From assembly GCA_030734395.1 (NCBI GenBank), contig JAUZTG010000048.1:2046001-2110000 (forward strand): 64,000 bases of DNA, given 5' to 3'. The translations under genes and the position numbers were made by a program. Source of the stretch: Sarocladium kiliense. Its lineage: Eukaryota; Ascomycota; Sordariomycetes; Hypocreales; Sarocladiaceae. Below, piece by piece: positions 22,115 through 33,800 of the stretch. The stretch's first letter is position 1, and each line of letters opens with the position of its first letter. Below the pieces are notes generated by a model, which did no database searches, had not been told where the DNA came from, and saw only the letters and a program-made list of their open reading frames with translations.

Positions 22115-22723
22115 CTAAAGCCACTGCACATAGCCATCTGGTGTGATATGCCGAAAGTGAATCCCCGAGGCCTCCATTTGCCGCAACGTTTGTTGGTTAT
22201 TATGCATTCCTTGAGCAGGGCTTACCCAAGTAGTTCCCGGATACATAATATTCTGTTGGCGGTATCTAGCATCGTAATGAGCCAATGCAGGCACAGACCA
22301 CATAGCGTTAACATCAGGATTAGGCCGTGCTTGCTGTTGTGTATACACATCTTGTAGATAACCCCAATGCCAAGTGCCGTTGACAATAAGTCCTTGTTGT
22401 TGAGGAGCTAGAGTCACATTTACACGGTTTCCCATAGGCGCAAACTGAGTAGTTTGTGCTTGTGCTTGTTGTTGAGGCGTGGCAAAAGGCTGACCAGGTA
22501 TATGGTGTGTATTCATCCAGAATTGAACAGGGAACGGCATATCAGTTGGATGAGCGAAACGGTCGATTGGAACCTGGCTATTCGGCGGAGTAGGATGAAG
22601 TATATACGGATTGTTATTGTTTTCTCCTCGCTGTCGTGCATTTGCGGCTGGGGTCGCAGTGTTATCCTCGAGGATGACAAAGGGGCGAGACATTATATCA
22701 GTATACTGTTTAAAGCTGAACAA
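22115..22723 (-). CDS. Accessory antisense ORF of the MULE, unknown function
   Basis: A 202-codon intronless ORF converging with the transposase; a second in-frame start at 22693 would give 192 aa beginning MSRPFVILEDN. The product is Gln/Asn/Pro-rich with several Trp (WHWGYLQDV, NAMWSVPALAHYDARY, YPGTTWVSPAQGMHN). No signal peptide, membrane helix, zinc motif or catalytic motif is visible. An open frame of this length in AT-rich DNA with normal-looking amino-acid composition suggests a real gene carried by the transposon. It could help transposition or be captured host cargo. I do not recognise it. Confidence 0.55.
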   Translation of the reverse strand: MFSFKQYTDIMSRPFVILEDNTATPAANARQRGENNNNPYILHPTPPNSQVPIDRFAHPTDMPFPVQFWMNTHHIPGQPFATPQQQAQAQTTQFAPMGNRVNVTLAPQQQGLIVNGTWHWGYLQDVYTQQQARPNPDVNAMWSVPALAHYDARYRQQNIMYPGTTWVSPAQGMHNNQQTLRQMEASGIHFRHITPDGYVQWL

Positions 22724-22880
22724 AAGAGATCAAGTTATAAAGGTTGTGATTGAATCTGTAGAAGAAGAAGCTGATGAGGAAAAGAAACGTTCGATTTCTT
22801 TAAAGCTACAGTACTATATATACTTGAAATAAAGCATTGACTCAGAGATATCAAGTCTGCATCTACTCGGCGAAGATAGT

Positions 22881-22982
22881 AAAGAGCCTCGTTGACTCAA
22901 TGCCTCAAGATACTGACTCACCTATCCAAAAGCCTCATTAAATCAATGCTTTAAGATAAAAGAGCCTTGTGATTCAATTTCC
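22881..22982 (+). repeat. Subterminal imperfect direct repeats of the MULE
   Basis: Three related units share an AAGAGCCTYRTTGAYTCAATGC-like core: 22881-22912, 22928-22960 and 22958-22982. They sit just inside the right inverted repeat. Subterminal repeats in MULEs often serve as transposase-binding sites; that use is inferred. Confidence 0.55.
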
Positions 22983-23035
22983 TATTTAATGGCCTAGGAA
23001 TATCTTGGAAATACTTCAATTTAATGCTTCATTAT

Positions 23036-23100
23036 GGGCTTGAGACTGCTTATATAACATTATCTTACGGGCGCACCTGGGTGCGTCCCTATGCGGAGCC
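23036..23100 (-). repeat. MULE right terminal inverted repeat (65 bp)
   Basis: Exact reverse complement of 19549-19613, ending GTGCGTCCCTATGCGGAGCC at the element boundary. Confidence 0.95.
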
Positions 23101-23109
23101 CCATATGAC
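23101..23109 (+). repeat. MULE target-site duplication, right copy
   Basis: CCATATGAC directly after the right inverted repeat, identical to 19540-19548. Confidence 0.95.
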
Positions 23110-23707
23110 CAAGTCGAAGTCTGCCGTTGATCAAGACACGGATAAGTGTACAGATATCTGTAATTCAGAAAGCAAGGGGGCCCAGTCTTGTTCCTGGATT
23201 TTGCCTCATACTTTTGAACAATTCAACATTAGTTCCACTGCTACCCATCTACTTGAATGTCCCTCTCGTAAAATGCATCCTTCTTATGATACAAGACACT
23301 GTGGGCGTCCCGTCCAGGGTCACTGAGTCGAGCTGGCAGTAAGAGCGGCAAGGGCGCTAACCTTATTGGACCACAGCAACCTCGAGGCGCCTGCATCAAG
23401 CCATGCTCGAGGGTCGAGCCCGGTCCTGTCACACGAGTCGTCGACTCTTTTACAATTACAATTGGGCCGCATTTCTGACATTACTTGCTAATCGTTCTTT
23501 CCCCAGCTCTATCATTTACATTTGGTCGTCCTCGCAAAGTTCATGGTAGGGCTCCCACCAAGCTCCGAGCCAGTTTAGCTCCATCTGCCCCGCGACGGCG
23601 AAACGTACGCCAGTCACCTCTAACGCAACGTCCTGACACAAACTCGACTTCGACACTTGACAGTCTACCAACCTTGAAACCTCGATACATCCCTTACTGC
23701 CGCCGCT
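23110..23707. other. Region between MULE and Laa2-like gene
   Basis: 598 bp. The left part should be the displaced 3' flank of the siderophore transporter gene; the right part is promoter and leader of the next gene. No gene supported. Confidence 0.55.
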
Positions 23708-25400
23708 ATGGCGAACCCTGAAGGCCTCGAGCCTCCTCAGGGCCCCAGCAATGCTGATCCAGGCGCACGTCAACTTGGTGAGGTCCCATCTACCCCTTTG
23801 ATGACGTCCTCTCGAGGCTCATTACTGACACCTTTCCCAAGCCGAGTCCTCCGACTCCGAAGACCAGTTTACAGATGCTCAGTCCGGCCCCGTAAGCCCC
23901 AGTGCCAGCCCTCCTGTTCCCAAGACCCGAGTCGAGAGGGTAGACGACCAGCCAGCGCACGGTGAGGTCGCTGGTACCGACGCCCACGAGAAGAGACTCC
24001 AAGACGCAACCCCCGATGAGATTGCCATTGTCCCTGACCCAGACGATGGCCCGACACCACTCGCCGAGAAAGCACCTCCGACAACAGACATACCTACCAC
24101 CGTAGTGGAGGAATCAGCCGGTGACCCGCCAGGGCCGCACTCCGCCGAGTTTGAGGCAAAGCGAGAGGCCGATGCGTCTCCGGACGTGATTGTGACACCG
24201 GACGGGACGAAGAAAGCGGGTGACGAGAGTTCTTCCGAGTCTACTGGTACGGGCCCCTGATAAGCACACACGATTGGCACACGCAAAGCAAGCATATGAG
24301 AGCGTGGTTGGCCCCTTTTGTCATTGGAATACTTGTATTGACCGTCTGTTGCTTTTGGCTTTGCTCCTATAGTTACCAGTCAGGATGGAGAAGAAACCAG
24401 TCCACCTGATGATACCGATCCCCCTGCTGTGCAGAGTGAAGCTGCTGCTGCGAATGAACCCCAACCCGACGAACATGACGATTTCGACGATAACGAGAAT
24501 AATGAGGAGGGTGATGACTTTGACGACTTCGAGGAAGGGGATGAGGATGAGGACTTTGATGATTTCGAGGATGGCTTCCAACAGGCAGAACCCCCACCGC
24601 CCATGCCTGCGCCATTACCAGAAGTCGAGCTCCCATTCGTGAGTGCCTCCGATATCTCCAGGCCACACCTCATGCTGACGTTGAGACTCTAGCCAATACC
24701 CGACTTCGATGGCTTGACGCCGGACGACATAATAGCCACTACCGAACCCTACCTTGCCAGCCTATTCCCTCCCGAGAACCTCACCTTCCCCGACTTCCCT
24801 CCCTCCAAAAACCCTTCCGTCTTCTCTACAGACCGCTCCGCCTCCCTCTGGTCCCAACTCGTTGCTCCTCCTCCCCTCGCTCCCCCAGACTGGATCCGCT
24901 CCCGTACCCGCCGCCTCTTCCTCGTCTCCCTCGGTGTCCCCGTCGATCTCGACGAGATTCTCCCCGCCTCCAAACAGAAGAAACTCGTCCTCCCATCTCT
25001 CAATATTCCCGCTTCAGCCTCCCCACGCACATCCTCCGAGTCCCGATCTCTCTCCCGCTTACGTCAAGAAGGCGGAGGCGCAAACGCATCCTCCACATCA
25101 GTCGATACGCAAGGAAGACCAAGCTCGAAATCAAAAGGCGGGAAGAAAGGTCCACCACCACAGCCGGATTTGGATCTTGTGTCGGCGAGACATTTGTGTA
25201 TGACGACTGGGGAGGCGTTGAATGGTATGACGGAGGAGGAGCTGAAGGAGCATGTTACCAAGTTAGAGGCGATGCAAGGGAAGGCTAAGGACTTGCTGGA
25301 ATACTGGCAGAAGAGGACAGACGAGAAGATTGGGGACAGAGAGGCGTTCGAGGGTGTCATCGAAAATTTGGTGAAGCATGCTCGGAAAGTAAGGAAGTAG
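23708..25400 (+). CDS. Acidic DUF5102 protein, Laa2/aftiphilin-like AP-1 accessory
   Basis: Four exons: 23708-23777, 23842-24246, 24373-24638 and 24693-25400, giving 482 aa. Introns are 64, 126 and 54 nt. The N-terminal half is disordered and acidic, with a run of Asp-Phe pairs (DDFDDFEEGDEDEDFDDFED) around residues 205-240, the type of motif that binds the gamma-adaptin ear. The second half (FDGLTPDDIIATTEPYLASL onward, PDWIRSRTRRLFLVSLGVPV) resembles the DUF5102 domain of yeast Laa2, which works with Laa1 in AP-1 clathrin-coat recruitment at the trans-Golgi. A helical C-terminus ends LVKHARKVRK. The family call rests on remembered features and should be treated as probable, not certain. Confidence 0.6.
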
Positions 25401-25908
25401 TGGTGTATACAGCCTGGCGTCTAGGCATCGTGTTCCTAAGTGGACATGCGCTCATGATATAATATAATACCTTCACACAAGTACGATGGGGAGGGATTGT
25501 GATATGATCATAACATTTTCCTCTTCTCCTGGTGTGTCATAGCCTCTGATCTACGTAACGCATTCTGCTTTTTACATATTCTGCAAATCAAGGCGGAGGG
25601 GCCAATCCCCTCTGATGCATAGGGGACAACATGTAGCCACTGTCTTCATCCAACCCCCTTCTTCCCCTCGTGGCGGTATTCGCTCGGCACGATCCTGATG
25701 ACCCTCGCCTTCCGCTTTTCAACTCCCTTCAACTCTTTTGTCATGCCTTACCCCCCGCAGAATGATTCGACTCCCTTTGTAACTAGAATGCTGTGAACTC
25801 ATGTCTGAGGAGACACATTTTGGTGTCATCAGACGAAGGAGGATATGAAAGACCTGAAGACAGGCCCGAGAGATTCCTAAGGACCGCGTTTTATTCTTGA
25901 CTGATTCC
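25401..25908. other. Convergent intergenic region, Laa2-like / eIF2-gamma
   Basis: 508 bp between two 3' ends. Nothing else supported. Confidence 0.6.
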
Positions 25909-27576
25909 TTAGGAGGTGCTGGGCTCGAGGGTAACACCACTGTTCACGAGTCAGTAAATGAGAAGTTCCAAGCACAGTAAAGGGTGTTACTCACGCGACG
26001 ATAGTAGCCCATCCAATAAGACGCCAATGCTTCTCGATACGCCGACTGAGTGCAACCTTCTCGCCGATGTTGGTGCAGGCAGGGCTGGTAAGTACAAGCT
26101 TGGCGGCATCGTTCTTGATGGCGGAGACCTTAGCGCCGGTGGAGGTAGAACCGATGTTGACCATGATAACCTCGTTCTTCGCAAGCTTGGCGACCTTGGC
26201 CTGCTTGCCATCGGCGGTACGGACACCGAGCAGACGACGGAGGAGGTAGAAGTTGACCTCGATCTCGCTGTAGATCTCAGGGAGTCTGCCCTTGAGACCG
26301 AGGACGAAACCGACGAGACGATCGGCACGGCAAAGGGTGGGGTCGATGCGGGTTCCGACACCGATGAGACCACCGGGAACGGCGTACTTGAGGTCGTTGG
26401 ACTCGGAGTTAAGGGAGACAATGCGGCTGAAAATGGGAGTGCACTTGAGAGCGCCGTTGTCGTCGCGGGAAACGATACCGGGGCGGATCTCGATCTCATC
26501 GCCGAGCTTGACGACACCGTGGAGGATAGAACCACCAGCAACACCACCCTTTAGGTCATCGATCTCAGCACCAGGCTTGTTGACGTCGAAGGATCGAATG
26601 ACGATCATGTGAGGGTCCAGAGTGAAGTCCCTCGGGGGGACAGGAATGGTGTTGACGATAGCCTCGTTGACGGCGTCGATGTTGAACTTGAGCTGGGCGG
26701 AGATGGGGATGACGGGAGACTTGCCGGCGACGGTGCCGCGGATAAACTTGAGGATAGACTCGTAGTGCTGCTGTGCGGCCTCTTCGCGCATCAGATCGAC
26801 CTTGTTCTGGAGGATGATGATCTTGTCGAGCTTCATGATCTCAATGGCTGCCAAGTGCTCGGAGGTCTGTGGCTGGGGGCAGCTTTCGTTGCCGGCAACC
26901 AGGAGGAGGGCGGCGTCCATGACGGCGGCGCCTGACAACATAGTGCTCATCAGAATATCGTGACCGGGGCAGTCGACAAATCTGTAGGGGTCAAAGTGTT
27001 AGTCCTCTGCCTGTGGAAAAGATTTGATATCTGTGTTTCCACTCACGAGACATGTCGCAATAATCTGTAGGTACCCTCACAACCATCTCTCTCGCACGGC
27101 GGGTCGACCTCCTTGTCGCTCTTGTAGCTCCGGTAGCAAGTCGGCCTCGGGCACTTCTCGTTGTCGCACTTGTAGATCTTCGCGTTTGCGTAACCAAGCT
27201 TGATGGTAATGTTCCTGATCAGCTCGTTCTTGAAACGAACGGTCTGCACGCCAGAGATGGCCTTGACGACCGTCGACTTTCCGTGAGCGACATGACCGAT
27301 GGTACCGATGTTGATGGTCGCCTGGCGGGCGATAATCTCGGGAGTCAGGGGCGTGAGGCTGGCGACGTCGAGGTCCTTGGGCTCGGTCTGCGGGGGCAGG
27401 TAGGGCTTCTGGGAGGTCTGCTCTGCAATGGCGGGGTTGGTGGACTTCTTGAGGGCGGACTTGAGGGGCTTCTCGTCTCCGGCATCGTTGTTGAGGTCGT
27501 TGGGGCCGTCGAGAGAGCCATCGGACTCAGACCCGGAGTCGATGTCGTCAATCTTGGGGTCGCCGTTGGCAGCCAT
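25909..27576 (-). CDS. Translation initiation factor eIF2 gamma subunit
   Basis: Three exons: 27576-27047, 26981-25995 and 25939-25909, giving 515 aa. Introns are 65 and 55 nt. G1 is GHVAHGKST, G3 DCPGHD (restored by the first splice, RHVSFVDCPGHD), and G4 NKVD. A zinc knuckle lies between G1 and G3 (CDNEKCPRPTCYRSY to PPCERDGC). Domains 2 and 3 follow. The last exon adds the expected GWATIVAGVTLEPSTS end, with only ten new codons. The GTPase subunit carries Met-tRNAi in the ternary complex. The N-terminal ~95 residues are an acidic extension common in filamentous fungi. The first ATG of a long open frame is taken as start. Confidence 0.95.
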
Positions 27577-29549
27577 GGTGGGTGGTGGAGGCGGGGCAAG
27601 TTCTGGCGCGATCGCGGGAGAAAATTCTGGTGTTTCGGGGATGTATGTCTATGTCAAGACTTTTGAACACGATGGCGCACTCTGTCGGGAACGATCGAGT
27701 GTCGAGCAAAGGAAAGGTGATGCCGGGGAAGAGGTCGGAATTGGTGCAGTTGGTGAGATGCTGAAAGAGTGGTTCTCGGACAAGTCTGAGGCCAAATTTC
27801 GGTGGTTGTGGTGGGCAGCGCTTTTGGGAGGATGACTCTTACTTGGCCTAGCACAAAGCCCTCGTCGCCGATAAGGGCGATAAGAGACTGTGGGGCATCG
27901 ACACCCCTCAGCCTGGTTTTGACTACCCTAAAGCTGAAGTGTGTTTAGTAAACGAGAGTGACAGGCAAGGCTGTGAATCATGAATAAGGCTGAGTAAGTT
28001 GGTATAAAATCCACATCACACTGATCCAATCGTATATTCCATGTTTGGCAGTCGTATCACTGTGTTATTGGCTCGGCTTGCTATGTTGCCACTGATACAC
28101 CTCGTGTTGAAGAAAATCCTTCTGTATGCACGACACCTTAATCGTGATCCATGAACAACCCGTCCAGAGCGACACGGGATCGTCAGTTCAGGATGAGAAT
28201 AACATCATCACAATATCAAGCTGCGATGCACGATCCTACGACCCAAGAATAAACCGGAATCAAGATCCGGGACTGTCTACAGCTCGGTCTTTCCGATGAC
28301 TGCATGCTCCGGGAATGCAGACCATGGGATCACATCCAGCCGCGTTCCTGAGAAACAAGATCAGGCCATGACTAGAGCCATAATGATACCAGATGTAACC
28401 TCACATATCCACGTGCTGACCTGCATCTAAAATATCTTAAATCCCAGGAACAAAGGGTGCAGTTGAGCGGACCAGGGGACGGAGAGGTTGGGAAAGGGTT
28501 GTCGATGCTGCATACGACTAAAAATAGATGGGTGAAAGCCGTGGAAGGTGTGAGGGTGGAGGTGGGGGAATATGAAGATGGTGAGCAGGTTGGATGGATG
28601 AACATCGATGAGCCGGCAGTTCAGTCGAACCCGTCCAAGCAATGACGGACCTGTGACCGAGCTCACTTCACTAAAGTAACGAATGTTGAAGTACAGATAG
28701 AAAGAGAACAGAGCAGCTCCCCTACACAGCACGAATACTGGGGAAGCTGAGGCCAAAAGCACGGGCCATCGCATAGCAGTGCTCGGATACTGCCGCGTTG
28801 TAGAACAACCACTCTGTCCATGTATGCCTGAGCTTTAACTCCAGGAAGTGTTGGTTCGCGCATGCACAACAACAAGAAATGTCACTGTCGCTGCTGGCTT
28901 CTCCTTCTGGCCACGACGAGCGAGTTTTCTGGACAATTGCCAAAGTCACCTTGCTCGGAGCGCTGGACCCAATGTGGACGAATCGCAGATGCCGAGTTGG
29001 CGCCCACGGCGGGCGCGAGATGCAGGTCGCCCTCCCAGAAGAAGGTGTGATTGGCAGGCGGCTGCATTCGATAGTGACCGGGGTGGATGGCCTATCAGAG
29101 GGGTCAGCACACATGTTGGCATGGGTGAGGATGGTGACAGGGATGGTTGGAGATGGATGGTGGAGGACTGGATTGGATGGATGGGGGAAATAGTGAATGC
29201 TTGACTTTCGCAATGCTGGTCAGTGCGTGCCTGTGGCTATCTCTCCCCACTGAAGCTTCGCTGGGGAAGATCGCTGGGCTGTTACTGAGGTGCAAGCGAG
29301 GTCGTTGTTTGGCAGATCATCAGTGGGGTCGCCTCACTAAAACAAGGTCCAAGCCCAGCCTAAGTCCAAGTCCAGGGTCCATTTGCCGAGTTGAGCAGCA
29401 GCGCTAAAACATTAAGCTCAGTCAACAGAGGCCCGTCTGTCCTAGGAGAAGTCCATGGCTCTCCTGTGCCTGAATGTCGCTGGAGTAATTAATCAATGAA
29501 TGCAGGACGCAGCGCAGTGCCCAGCAGGGTCCATGCAATGCAATAAATG
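27577..29549. other. Gene-poor region after eIF2-gamma
   Basis: About 2 kb. The first 250 bp are eIF2-gamma leader. A minus-strand ORF of 163 codons at 28722-29213 is the best candidate gene but has no recognised domain, no signal peptide and overlaps open frames on the other strand. I do not call it. Confidence 0.5.
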
Positions 29550-30970
29550 CAGCATCTTGGTATTGAAGGTCCGGCCAGGCCAGGTAGGGTGAGGTATCAT
29601 TGCCATGCCACGCCTGGCCCCCAACCCCTCCTCATCTACCAGCCGCGCACCTCCATCTACCTGCGCACCGCTATTCTCTCGCTGCCTTGCCCTCTTTGTC
29701 CGCCTCTCTCCTCTATTCTGGGCTTCTTTCTCACGCCAGTTCTCCGCCCACCTGGCCTGACTCGACCCTGACCTGCATCTGCCATGCTAATCTAGAAGCT
29801 CGCTCCCGTCCATCCGTCGTTGTCGCCACTTCTCTGCCTCCTCCTCCTCCTCCTCCGCCACAGTTACTCTTTTTTTGTTCAACTGTCTCCTCTTTGACCA
29901 GGTCTGAGCTTCTTCCCAGCCTAGTACCAGTGCTTTATGCTACTCTTGTAACTGGGGGACCACCGCCTGCCTTGTCTGCCGTCCGTCCCATTGATAACAT
30001 CAGCATAAGCCCAGCGCATTCCCACCCCATTCATTGCTGACTCCCCTTGCCCTTTCAATCCTCACCTCCCAAATTCTTTCATCTTCAATCCTCACTCTTC
30101 TGCCTCTTTCTTTCCCTTCTCGTCGCAGCATCCATCCCAGACCCGATTCGACTCCTGGGAACGTGGTCTCGGCCAGCCAATCCTCATTCCTCAGTGTAAG
30201 TGACCTCTCCCTTAGCACAGTCGCCACAATCCTCTGCACATCACACCACAAACCACACGCGCCCGCAAGCAGGAGGAGAACACCAGAAGAAAAAAAAGAT
30301 GAGAGGCCCTGGACAAGCGCCCGGAAGCCCAGACAAGTCAAGCACAGAAAGTATCTTCACCTCCAGCCAACGAGGTGCAGCCCTGGCCCTCGTCACCCGC
30401 ATCTCCGCCCGGGCGGTTAACCTCCCCTACCCCCCCTCATCCCCCCAATCACCTGCGCGTACCCAGGAATAGCATCAAGCACAGCAGCAGAAGCGGAGAA
30501 GCAAGCAGGAAGATCGTGGCGCCAGCCGCCGGTTCATCATCCTTCTTCACGCCATTTGTTGCATTTCTGTGTCTTACCCCATTTGCCTGTGGGCGTCTGC
30601 TGGTGCAGCGTCTGTCAAGGCCCTCAAAACCACCCTCTACCCTCCGCCGACCCCCATCTCCAGGAGATATGACCTCCTCCCTCTCTTGCTTGATTGACGT
30701 TGTTCTTTCTTTCTCCTCTTGCTCTCCTCGGTAGCTGGTCTCCCTCGTGGTTCTTCATCATCATCATCATCGTCGCCTTTTGTGCTTCTTTAATTCATCA
30801 CCTCGAAGGCACTCCGCCATCCTGGGACAAAGCATCGACTGTGTCGAAGCTTCACTCTATCTACATACCCTCTTGCAAAGAAACGAGCTCAGCTTGCTTG
30901 CTTCATCTTGCACATCAGAGGCTTTCTATTTTACTTTCCTCTGCGCATACTCTCACACTCTGGGGCCAAG
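29550..30970 (+). other. Pyrimidine-rich presumed promoter and long 5' leader of the four-helix membrane protein gene
   Basis: CT-rich plus-strand sequence with many short overlapping ORFs, a TCATCA run near 30747-30770, and a GTAAGTGAC candidate donor near 30198. This composition is typical of long leaders in filamentous fungi. No coding gene is supported. Upstream ORFs would be expected if the leader is as long as it looks. Confidence 0.45.
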
Positions 30971-32742
30971 ATGGCATTCTCAGGTCCGTCTTGACTTACA
31001 CGCCAACACCCTCAACTATCCTCTCTCGCGCCCAGACTTCATTCTCATCTCCCAAAGCACTCTCAAATAACTAACAACTTCACTACAGACGACAAGAAGC
31101 GGCCTGCCGCCCTCAACCTAACCCCCAAACGCACCGGCACCGCCGACTCCCTCTCCACCGACACCTCCTCTCTCAAGGCTCCTCGCACGCCTCGCTTTGC
31201 GGAAGCCACCTCCGTTCACTCCCCCGTCGACGGCGAATCCCCCTTCGCTGATCCTCCGTCCGACTCGGAAAAGGCTTCCTCTCGTGGCCAGCCTGGTGAC
31301 GTTGGCTTTGGCTACATCGGTGCAGGCACAACAACGACCACCATCAAGGGCGGAACCAGGGAAATCACCGTCTCGATGGCGCCGAAAAGCCCCCTCAAGA
31401 GCGCCATGAAGGTGCCTGGTACTCCGGCGCGCATGATGATGAATCCTCTCAGCCCGACGTTCCGTGAGGAGGATCGTCTTGAGAAGCAGGAGCTGAAGAC
31501 CGATAAGGAGCAGGCTCGTGATCTGGTAAGCTTCCTTCTCCTCCTCTCCACCTTTTCCAGGAGCATGAACCTAACAAGGCATGCAGAAAATCAAGACTCG
31601 CGTCCGCATGGCCAAGATGGCTCTTCGTGGCGTCAACTTCAGCTGCGCCCTCATCATCCTCGCCATGCTTTCCACAACCCTGACCATCTTCAACTCTACT
31701 CGGTCCCTGCCCGACCACAGCCGGATGCCCTCCTGGGCAGAGGACACCAAGGCTTGGCCCCAGATCCTCGTCTTGTCCATGGCTTGTGTTTCGCTTCTCG
31801 CTTGTATCATCGTATTTGTCGCCTACTGCCGTGGAGGACACAAGCGCGCTGAGAAGGTCGCTACATACTACACCATGTTTGCTATTGGATGGGTGAGTCC
31901 TCACAACGTCTCAGTGAGAAACCTGTGCTAGATCTCAAGACTGACAACTCCTGTAGTTCATTCTGAGCTTGGTCCTCTGGGCCATCTCTGCCGCTCTCTT
32001 CCAGCACTCCAAGAACAGCTCCAACAACAAGGACATGTGGGGATGGTCCTGCGTGAGCAACCACCGTTCGACAGTCTACGCCGACGAGGTCGACTACGCC
32101 CTGCTCTGCCGTCTCCAGAACTGGACCCTGATCTGCATCATCATCGAGATCGTCGTCGAGGTCATCGCTATCACCCTCTACAGCATCGTCTTCTACCGGT
32201 ACTACTCCAAGCGCCGCCTTGCCAAGTCCATGGATCTCAGGGATCGCGCCCGCTCCGACATGTATCTCGCCCAGCTGCGCTCTCAGTCTGCTCCCAACAC
32301 CCCTGGTTTCGGTCCCAAGTCGCCCGGCATGTACAGCCAGCACGCCATGTCTCCTCGTCATGCTCCGGCCGGCTTCGGAAGCCTCAATGATGCCAGCGGT
32401 GGCAACGGTGACGGCGCCAACCCGCCATTCACCCCTGGCGGCCGTATTGTCGAGCCTCAGTCTCAGTTCGCCCCCCAGTCTAGCTCCGACTTCGTCCTTC
32501 AGCCTCCCCCTACCAAGGCTCCCTCAGCGACACCGAAGACCCAGCAAGGAGCTTTCACGGCAAGCACCTCGCAAGTCCCCATCCCTGAGCCACCGGCCAC
32601 GGCTGCTCCTACACAAGGCTACTACGGTGCATCGACAGCTGCCGCAGACGAACCCGTGTACGATGCGGTGCCCATCCCTGGCGCTTACAACACTGTCAGC
32701 AGCCCGCCAGCCACCCAGACCACGTTCAATCGGTATAGCTAA
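30971..32742 (+). CDS. Fungal four-helix (MARVEL-like) integral membrane protein
   Basis: Four exons: 30971-30983, 31089-31525, 31587-31892 and 31957-32742, giving 513 aa. The first coding exon is only 13 nt. Introns are 105, 61 and 64 nt. A disordered basic N-terminus with phosphorylatable SP/TP sites (about residues 1-150) precedes four hydrophobic helices, near VNFSCALIILAMLSTTLTIF, ILVLSMACVSLLACIIVFVA, MFAIGWFILSLVLWAISAAL and LICIIIEIVVEVIAITLYSI. The loop before helix 4 holds two Cys (WGWSCVSN, ALLCRLQ). The C-terminal 190 residues are Pro/Ser/Ala-rich and cytosolic. The topology resembles MARVEL or SUR7-like eisosome proteins, but I see no diagnostic motif. Function unknown. Confidence 0.8.
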
Positions 32743-33800
32743 GCTGCCGTTCCAGAACGTGTGCGAAGGGCCAGGGTTGAAAAGCGTGATGCGCGGAACA
32801 GCGGTGCTTTTTACGGGAATGTCTTCAGACTATTAAACGGCGTTTCATTGGGTGCTTTCGTCAAGCAAGACAAGAATATACCGAGCAGAGGGAAATCATT
32901 TGGGAGTTTTTATTTATGCCTGACCTTTTGTGACGAGGGAACGATGACGAGATCATCTTTCCTGGGGAAAGGTTTCTTATTCTCTTATGTTGTGCGTATA
33001 TCCCGAACGGAGGAACTCACATCATTTTCTTTCATCTTCATAATTTTCGTTATCCTATGTATCAATTCAAAACTTGAACCACGAGTGGGAAAACCGTCTT
33101 GTCGACATGCCAACGTGAGAGCCACATCTTATATGTTCCATCTTGAAACCCCGCTTCAGGCAAGATCTTATCAGGCTTTATGTAACACGCGTGAAGCTGG
33201 ACATCTATGCCATTCCCTCTCAACAGTCTCAGCCAATGGCATGTATACCAAGCCTTTGACTTTCATGTAACCTTATCCTTCCTAACAGACCAAAACCGGC
33301 GTTTTCCCCTCTGGTCAAGATATGCAGACAATCTCCCCTCGGCAATGCCAGCAAGCCTAATCATCGATTCTGACTGTTCTATCGCCACGGGTAGTCTCGG
33401 GGGGAAGCAAGATTGCCTTCCCTTTCTGGGGATCATGTCTCGGCAGCGGGGTTGGATGTTGGATCAGGAGATGAGATGAGTGGTGGGCAAGAAGCAATGC
33501 GGCGTATGTGAGAACGTCTGCGGGGAGAAGAAATCCAGAGGGTCCGAGGCGCCTTCCTGATGGAGACAATAGGCTGCAGGCTTGGTATTGGATGAGGCGT
33601 GCAATTCCTGGTTTGTGATTCTTGGTGTTTCTCGTCTATGATATGGGAGTGAACTCGGGAGATACAGTGCAGAGGGAACTCTTGTTGGCGGAGGGATTTG
33701 GGTGGCTCTCTTCGGCTATTTAAGAACATGGTCCTCTTTTTCAATACAGTCTGGTAATTCAACAACAATATCATCAATGTAGTTCAAAGAACAAGTCAAC
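32743..33800. other. Intergenic, membrane protein to secreted candidate
   Basis: 1.06 kb. The first part is likely 3' UTR. ORFs on both strands lack any family feature. Nothing else supported. Confidence 0.55.

Larger units (their letters stand above)
19549..23100 (+). mobile_element. Complete Mutator-like (MULE) DNA transposon, 3552 bp
   Basis: The element is bounded by perfect 65-bp terminal inverted repeats (19549-19613 and 23036-23100) and a perfect 9-bp target duplication. It carries a MULE transposase with frameshifts, a 94-codon ORF that seems to be the displaced transposase C-terminus, and an antisense ORF of 202 codons. Sequence inside is clearly more AT-rich than neighbouring genes, and codon use differs, as expected for a mobile element. 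Identical ends and duplications point to a recent insertion. No clustered C-to-T stop codons typical of heavy RIP are seen in the transposase frame; its lesions are frameshifts. Similarity to fungal Hop-type elements is a guess from domain layout. Confidence 0.95.

Noticed and set aside
28722..29213. 163-codon minus-strand ORF in the gap after eIF2-gamma
   Set aside because: No recognised domain, signal peptide or splice structure, and several equally long ORFs overlap it.
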